NCBI GenBank assembly: GCA_946539175.1
Contig: CAMNHH010000079.1
Span: forward strand, 1-10,212
Length of the DNA: 10,212 nucleotides
Reading direction: 5' to 3'
Source: an uncultured Clostridia bacterium
Lineage (GTDB): Bacteria; Bacillota; Clostridia; Oscillospirales; Oscillospiraceae
Part shown: one piece after another, positions 5,795 through 10,212 of the stretch
Position numbering within the stretch: position 1 is the stretch's first letter
Layout: each line of letters starts with the position of its first letter
The notes under the pieces: generated by a model
The model's database searches: none
What the model was told of the DNA's origin: nothing
The model's input: only the letters and a program-made list of their open reading frames with translations
Program-made: the position numbers and the translations under genes

Positions 5795-6304
5795 TCAGGT
5801 CTCGGCGGGCTTCAGCGTTCCGCAATCCGCAGGCTCCCTTCCCCGCAGCATCTTCAGACCGTGGGAAATGGCGGGCAGCACGGGCTCCAGATTCTCCAGG
5901 GCGGCCTTCGGGCTGCCGGGGAGGTTCACGATGAGGCTCCGGCCCCGGATCCCCGCTGCGGCCCGGGACAGCATGGCCCGGGGGGTGATTTGCAGGGAGG
6001 CGGCCCGCATGGCCTCCGGGATGCCGGGGACCGTTTTTTCACAGACCGCCAGGGTAGCCTCCGGGGTCAGGTCCCGGGGGGCGAAGCCGGTGCCGCCGGT
6101 GGTCAGCACCAGGGCCGCGTCGGCGGCGCAGGCGGCGATCAGCGCCGCCTCGATCCGGTCCTGCTCGTCCGGCACCAGCACGGGAGGCAGCAGCGCATAG
6201 CCGGCCTGCCGAAGGGCTTCCGCAATGGCCGGGCCCGAAAGGTCCTCCCGCTCCCCGCGGTAGCAGCGGTCGGAGACCGTAATGATCTGTACGCTGTATT
6301 CCAT
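5795..6304 (-). CDS. mogA: Molybdopterin adenylyltransferase (MogA/MoaB family)
   Basis: MogA adenylates molybdopterin with ATP before molybdate insertion during molybdenum cofactor synthesis. The 169-residue protein has ITVSDRCYRGEREDLSGP (8-25), LTTGGTG (67-73), RDLTPEAT with Asp78 in the position of a catalytic Asp, VPGIPEAMR, SRAAAGIRG and NLPGSPKAA (127-135). Start choice: the frame opens at 6352, but its first 16 residues (MLRFAQNDK...) are translated repeat DNA. The ATG at 6304 preceded by GGGAGGAGA (6314-6322) begins the family homology at MEYSVQII. No other cofactor gene (moaA, moaC, moeA) is in the window, so this copy is separated from its pathway or serves a partner elsewhere. MogA and MoaB paralogs are hard to tell apart by eye; the symbol is the less certain part. 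Confidence 0.9.
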   Translation of the reverse strand: MEYSVQIITVSDRCYRGEREDLSGPAIAEALRQAGYALLPPVLVPDEQDRIEAALIAACAADAALVLTTGGTGFAPRDLTPEATLAVCEKTVPGIPEAMRAASLQITPRAMLSRAAAGIRGRSLIVNLPGSPKAALENLEPVLPAISHGLKMLRGREPADCGTLKPAET

Positions 6305-6322
6305 CGTCTGTTTTCTCCTCCC

Positions 6323-6352
6323 GATTTTGTCATTCTGCGCGAAGCGAAGCAT
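6323..6352. repeat. Dispersed-type repeat (GAATGACA / GCTTCGCTTCGC family)
   Basis: On the minus strand the segment reads TGCTTCGCTTCGCGCAG followed by AATGACAAAATC. This resembles the common intergenic repeat that translates as MLRFAQNDK and is often mis-annotated as the start of the next gene. It sits in the 104-bp gap between ahcY and mogA, directly before the mogA ribosome site. The flanking 6353-6408 is GC-rich and non-coding and may belong to the same element. Confidence 0.65.
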
Positions 6353-6408
6353 CCGCGTCCGGCGGGCGCATGGGTTTGCGAAGCCTTTGCCCGGGGTGCG
6401 GGCGAGGC

Positions 6409-7653
6409 TCAGACCTCCCAGCCCGCCAGGTAGGCCTCCTGCTCGGGGGTCAGCCTGTCGATCTCCATGCCGATGCCCCGGAGCTTATAGGCGGAGACCG
6501 CGTCGTCGATGGAGGCGGGCACGTCGTACACGTCTATGGGCAGGGAGCTGCCGCGGCGCATCATGTACTCCAGAGACAGGGCCTGGATGGCGAAGCTCAT
6601 GTCCATGATCTCCGCCGGGTGGCCGTTGCCGGAGGCCAGGTTCACCAGCCGGCCCTCCGCCAGCAGGTTCAGCACCCGGCCGTCGGGCAGCTCGTAGCCC
6701 ACGATCTCATTGCGGCGGGGGAAGGCGCGGACGGCCATTTTTGCCAGCTCCTCCCCGTTCACCTCCACGTTGAAGTGGCCCGCGTTGGACAGGAAGGCGT
6801 TGTGCTTCATGACGGCGAAGTGGCGGCCCACGATCACGTCCCGGCAGCCGGTGGTGGTGACGAAGATGTCGCCCAGGGGGGCCGCCTGATCCATGGGCAT
6901 GACCCGCATGCCCTCCATGGAGGCCTCCAGGGCCTTAATGGGGTCGATCTCGGTGACGATCACGTTGGCCCCCATGCCCTTGGCCCGCATGGCCACGCCC
7001 CGGCCGCACCAGCCGTAGCCCGCCACCACCACGGTCTTGCCCGCCACCAGCAGATTGGTGGTGTGCATGATGGCGTCCCAGACGGACTGGCCGGTGCCGT
7101 ACTTGTTGTCATAGTAGTGCTTGCACTTGGCGTCGTTCACGTTCATCATGGGGAAGGGCAGCTTCCCCGCCGCGGCCCGGGCCTTCAGCCGGTGGATGCC
7201 GGTGGTGGTCTCCTCGCAGCCGCCGATGAGCCGGTCCGCCAGGTGGCTGTATTCCCCGGTCAGCAGCTCCACCAGGTCGCCGCCGTCGTCGATGATCAGA
7301 TCCGGGTGGCAGGACAGGGCCGCGACCAGGAGCTTCTTGTACTCCTCCGCGCTGACGCCGTGGACGGCGTAGGTCTCCACCCCCAGGGAGGCCAGGCCGG
7401 CGGCCACGTCGTCCTGGGTGGACAGGGGGTTGCAGCCCGTGGCGTGGACCTCGGCTCCGGCTGCCTGGAGACAGGTGGCCAGATAGGCGGTTTTGGCCTC
7501 CATGTGGATGGAGAGGGTGATCTTCCTGCCCGCGAAGGGCTTCTCCCGCTCCATCCGCGCCCGGATGGCCCCCAGGGCGGGCATGAAGTCCTGCACCCAG
7601 GCAATTTTCATACGGCCGTACTCGGCCAGAGACATGTCTTTTACAATGCTCAT
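6409..7653 (-). CDS. ahcY: Adenosylhomocysteinase (S-adenosylhomocysteine hydrolase), short form
   Basis: NAD-dependent reversible cleavage of S-adenosylhomocysteine to homocysteine and nucleoside, relieving product inhibition of methyltransferases. The 414-residue cytosolic enzyme keeps the catalytic set: His50 (SIHME), Asp123 (DDGGD), Glu148 (EETTTG), Lys178, Asp182 and Asn183 (NVNDAKCKHYYDNKYG), and His293 (NAGHF). The NAD site is GYGWCGRG (212-219). LSTQDDVAAG and NLASGNGHPAEIMDMSF are further family blocks. It ends at AGWEV without the Lys/Tyr-rich tail of eukaryotic and many bacterial forms, matching the shorter thermophile/archaeal-like class. Residues aligned with human Thr57 and Glu59, near the adenine, are Glu52 and Lys54, so base preference might differ. 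ATG at 7653 follows AAGGAG. It starts 50 bases after pulA. Confidence 0.95.
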   Translation of the reverse strand: MSIVKDMSLAEYGRMKIAWVQDFMPALGAIRARMEREKPFAGRKITLSIHMEAKTAYLATCLQAAGAEVHATGCNPLSTQDDVAAGLASLGVETYAVHGVSAEEYKKLLVAALSCHPDLIIDDGGDLVELLTGEYSHLADRLIGGCEETTTGIHRLKARAAAGKLPFPMMNVNDAKCKHYYDNKYGTGQSVWDAIMHTTNLLVAGKTVVVAGYGWCGRGVAMRAKGMGANVIVTEIDPIKALEASMEGMRVMPMDQAAPLGDIFVTTTGCRDVIVGRHFAVMKHNAFLSNAGHFNVEVNGEELAKMAVRAFPRRNEIVGYELPDGRVLNLLAEGRLVNLASGNGHPAEIMDMSFAIQALSLEYMMRRGSSLPIDVYDVPASIDDAVSAYKLRGIGMEIDRLTPEQEAYLAGWEV

Positions 7654-7667
7654 GGTTTCTCCTTATG

Positions 7668-7684
7668 GCCGGCAGATTGCCGGC
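7668..7684 (-). promoter_or_regulatory. Small GC hairpin directly before the ahcY ribosome site
   Basis: GCCGGCA (7668-7674) and TGCCGGC (7678-7684) pair exactly with a 3-base loop. The hairpin ends about two bases from AAGGAG of ahcY, in the 50-bp gap after pulA. No T-run follows, so it is not a standard terminator. It could protect a processed mRNA end or affect translation, or be incidental in GC-rich DNA. Confidence 0.35.
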
Positions 7685-7703
7685 ACTCCATTTCGTTGCG
7701 GTG

Positions 7704-10212
7704 TTACGGCACGACGACCAGCACGTCCTTGGCGCCGACTTCGGTTTCGGTGGAGCTTTCGCCGGTGAAGAGGACGGTCCAGCCGCCCTCGTGGAGCTCC
7801 GCGGGGATGGGCTCGTCGTTGGGGTTGATGAGGGCGGCGGCCGCAATCCTGCCGTCCATCGTCCAGACGACCCGGATGGCGTTGTTCTCCAGAATCTCGC
7901 AGGCCGGCTCGCCCTGGGTCAGGAAGGCGTTCTGCTTCCGCAGGGCGATCAGCTGCCGGATCAGATCGTGCATCCGAAGGGCCATGCTGCCCTCGGTCAT
8001 GGCGTCCCAGTCCAGGTTGTTGATCTCGTCGGAGGACTTGTAGGAGTTGTGGTCCCCCTGCTTCGTGCGGAGGAATTCCTCGCCCGCCAGCATGAAGGGC
8101 ACGCCCCTGCCCAGCATCAGGATTTCCTCCCCCAGCCGGTTCATGGCAAAGCGCTCCTCCTCGGAGGCCTCGGGGTTGGATTCCAGCAGCTTGTCCCAGA
8201 TGGTGTTGTTGTCGTGGCAGGCCATGTAGTTGATGACCATGTTGTCCTCCACGCTCCAGCTGGCGCCGTTGGACTTGAGGCCGCCCTGGAGGCCGAAGAT
8301 CACCTTGGCGGCGGTGCCGGAGTTGGCCTTGCCGTTGATATAGCCCCGGTCCTTGGCGTCAAAGACGCTGCCCTTGAGGCCGTCCCGGATGGCGTCGTTG
8401 AAGACCGCCACGGCGCCGATGCCTTCGCCGCTGGGCTCCAGCCTGGAGATGTTGGCCTGGGTGGCCTGGAGATTGGCGTTCAGCGTGGTGGTGCCGCCGG
8501 TCCAGCCCTCGCCGTAGAGGATGGCCTTGGGGTTGATCGCGTGGACCGCCGCCTCGATGGCCTGCATGGTCTCCAGATCGTGGAGGGCCATCAGATCAAA
8601 GCGGAAGCCGTCGATGTGGTACTCTCTGGCCCAGTAGGACACGGAATCCACCATGTACTTGCGGAACATGACCCGCTCGGAGGCGGTCTCGTTGCCGCAG
8701 CCGGAGCCGTTGGAGGGGGCGCCGGAGCCGTTGAAGCGGTAGTAGTAATAGGGCACCACCCGGTTGAGGCAGGAATCCAGATCATAGGTATGGTTGTAGA
8801 CCACGTCCATCACCACCGCCATGCCCGCCTCATGCAGGGCCTGGACCATCTGCTTCAGCTCCTTGACCCGGACCTCCCCGTGATAGGGGTCGGTGGAGTA
8901 GGAGCCCTCGGGGACGTTGTAGTTCTTGGGATCGTAGCCCCAGTTGAACTGGGCCGTATCCAGCCTGGTCTCGTCCACGGTGGCGTAGTCGTAGATGGGC
9001 TGGAAGTGGACGTGGGTGATCCCCAGCTGCTTCAGATAATCCACCCCCACGGGCAGGCCCGCCTCGTTGGTGAGGCCCGTCTCGGTGAAGGCCAGGAACT
9101 TGCCGGGGTACCGGGAGCCCGCGATCCTGTTGGAGAAGTCCCGGACGTGGACCTCCCAGATCACCGCCTGGTTGTAGGCGTCGATGCCGTCGAAATACCT
9201 GTCGTTCTCAAAGCCGAGGGGGTCCGTGGCCGCCAGGTCCACGACCATGCCCCGGTTGCCGTTGACGCCCACGGCTCTGGCGTAGGGATCCACCGCCTCC
9301 TGGGTGCCCAGGGCAGTGGTGACGGAGTAGGTATAGTAGGTGCCGTGGCCGCAGGAGGCCGCGCCGGACCAGACGCCCCGCTCTCCCCTGGTCATCTCCA
9401 GGCTCTCGTAGGCCTCGCCGCCGTCTCCCGCCTCAAAGAGATTCAGCTTCACCTGGGAGGCGGTGGGGGCCCAGAGCTTGAAAAGGGTCATATCCCCCTC
9501 GATCCGGGCGCCCAGGTCGTCCCCGTCGTAGCTGTAGCGCTCCACGAAGGCGGGGCTGTCAAAGACCTTGGTGGGCACCGCGTTCTGGGGCTCGTAGCCC
9601 TCCAGCTTCACGGTGTAGGTCTTGGAGAAGTCCAGCTCCTCGGCCAGGGTGATCACGCCGGTGACGACCTCGTTATTCAGGCTGGACAGGCGCTCCACGG
9701 GGATCTCCCGCTCCCCCTCCAGGACCTTGATCTGGTCCAGGGATTCAAAGCGGGCGGCGGGGCTGATGAAATACTGGATCTGGTTCAGATCCACGATGCC
9801 CGCCAGGGAAAACTGCTTGTTCTGGCTCAAGGTTTTTCCTCCGTCCGTACTGGTGTACTGCGCGGCCTCTCCGGCCAGCAGATAGACCTCGGTGCTTTCG
9901 CCGGTGATGACGGCGAAGCGGTCCTCCTCATAGTCCTTTGTGGCGTCGCCCCAGGAGCTGCCGCCGGGATCGGAGCAGTCGCGGCGGACGATGAAGCCCA
10001 CCTCACTGATCTCCTCCGGCACGTTCAGCACCACCTTGCCGCCGTATTCGCAGGGGTGGAAGGGGTAGCCCCGGCCGTCGGCGTTGGGATACCAGATCCA
10101 CATGTCGCACTTGGAGTAGTCCACGTTGTCGGCCTTCCAGTAGAAGCTGATCTGATTGGTGCCGGGCTCCCGCTCCAGGCTGTATTCCCCCGTGGCGGGA
10201 GGCGCGTCGGTG
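7704..10212 (-). CDS. pulA: Type I pullulanase (GH13), N-terminus outside window
   Basis: Hydrolyses alpha-1,6 links in pullulan, glycogen and branched starch. The frame is open to the window edge (first full codon 10211, TDAPPATGEYSLEREPG...), so the GTG at 10122-10124 is internal and the real start lies beyond 10212. Numbering the 835 visible residues from 10211, the order is a CBM41-like starch-binding domain (about 15-130, YWKADN, CDMWIWYP, WGDATKDYEEDR), a linker beta domain, a CBM48-like domain (about 220-320, FKLWAPTAS) and the catalytic barrel. FNWGYDP (8928-8948) is the type I signature. DVVYNHT (8787-8807), Asp539 in GFRFD (nucleophile), Glu568 in YGEGW (acid/base) and Asp667 in ACHDNN complete the GH13 site. 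A short C-terminal beta domain ends in VVVP with no sortase or SLH anchor. A starch-binding module suggests export, but the signal peptide region is not visible. Confidence 0.95.
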   Translation of the reverse strand, partial: TDAPPATGEYSLEREPGTNQISFYWKADNVDYSKCDMWIWYPNADGRGYPFHPCEYGGKVVLNVPEEISEVGFIVRRDCSDPGGSSWGDATKDYEEDRFAVITGESTEVYLLAGEAAQYTSTDGGKTLSQNKQFSLAGIVDLNQIQYFISPAARFESLDQIKVLEGEREIPVERLSSLNNEVVTGVITLAEELDFSKTYTVKLEGYEPQNAVPTKVFDSPAFVERYSYDGDDLGARIEGDMTLFKLWAPTASQVKLNLFEAGDGGEAYESLEMTRGERGVWSGAASCGHGTYYTYSVTTALGTQEAVDPYARAVGVNGNRGMVVDLAATDPLGFENDRYFDGIDAYNQAVIWEVHVRDFSNRIAGSRYPGKFLAFTETGLTNEAGLPVGVDYLKQLGITHVHFQPIYDYATVDETRLDTAQFNWGYDPKNYNVPEGSYSTDPYHGEVRVKELKQMVQALHEAGMAVVMDVVYNHTYDLDSCLNRVVPYYYYRFNGSGAPSNGSGCGNETASERVMFRKYMVDSVSYWAREYHIDGFRFDLMALHDLETMQAIEAAVHAINPKAILYGEGWTGGTTTLNANLQATQANISRLEPSGEGIGAVAVFNDAIRDGLKGSVFDAKDRGYINGKANSGTAAKVIFGLQGGLKSNGASWSVEDNMVINYMACHDNNTIWDKLLESNPEASEEERFAMNRLGEEILMLGRGVPFMLAGEEFLRTKQGDHNSYKSSDEINNLDWDAMTEGSMALRMHDLIRQLIALRKQNAFLTQGEPACEILENNAIRVVWTMDGRIAAAALINPNDEPIPAELHEGGWTVLFTGESSTETEVGAKDVLVVVP

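Noticed and set aside
7654..7703. S-adenosylhomocysteine riboswitch before ahcY
   Set aside because: The gap is only 50 bp, too short for the aptamer plus expression platform; only a small hairpin is present.
6370..8043. Long plus-strand open frame opposite ahcY and the end of pulA
   Set aside because: It is antisense to two firmly identified genes, has a low-complexity His/Gly/Val composition and no domain.

Overview
The window is about 10.2 kb of high-GC DNA with ten genes, all read from the minus strand. It looks like an ordinary chromosomal region of a spore-forming, gut-type Clostridia lineage (Oscillospirales-like). That placement is an inference. It rests on GC-rich codon use, AGGAGG-type ribosome sites, a GerS-type germination lipoprotein next to alanine racemase, Firmicutes-type EndoA and type I pullulanase, and intergenic palindromes of the kind scattered through such genomes.

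In transcription order, from high to low coordinates, the window opens inside a type I pullulanase (pulA) whose 5' end lies beyond 10212. Next come a short-form S-adenosylhomocysteine hydrolase (ahcY), a MogA/MoaB-family molybdopterin adenylyltransferase, and a 6-oxopurine-type purine nucleoside phosphorylase (punA). These are followed by a small single-domain cupin, a radical SAM protein with one C-terminal auxiliary-cluster module, the ADP-dependent NAD(P)H-hydrate dehydratase NnrD, a GerS-like lipoprotein, alanine racemase (alr) and the mRNA interferase EndoA (MazF family). A perfect 14-bp hairpin closes the run. Left of it, bases 1-39 look like the last codons of a convergent plus-strand gene.

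Two functional groups stand out. The first, nnrD-gerS-alr-ndoA, matches a conserved Firmicutes neighbourhood for metabolite repair, spore and cell-wall functions and the EndoA toxin; here the antitoxin gene normally found between alr and ndoA is missing. The second, ahcY plus punA, could form a salvage route from S-adenosylhomocysteine to homocysteine and free base. Pullulanase, MogA, the cupin and the radical SAM protein have no clear shared pathway.

Four intergenic gaps exceed 100 bp: 455-696, 4279-4493, 5691-5794 and 6305-6408. Three of them hold palindromic or repetitive elements. One such element makes a false N-terminal extension of mogA. No rRNA, tRNA, CRISPR array, insertion sequence or riboswitch was recognised. 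Most of the window is well-understood housekeeping. The points worth a second look are the lone EndoA, the 124-bp inverted-repeat element beside it, and the altered adenine-pocket residues of AhcY.
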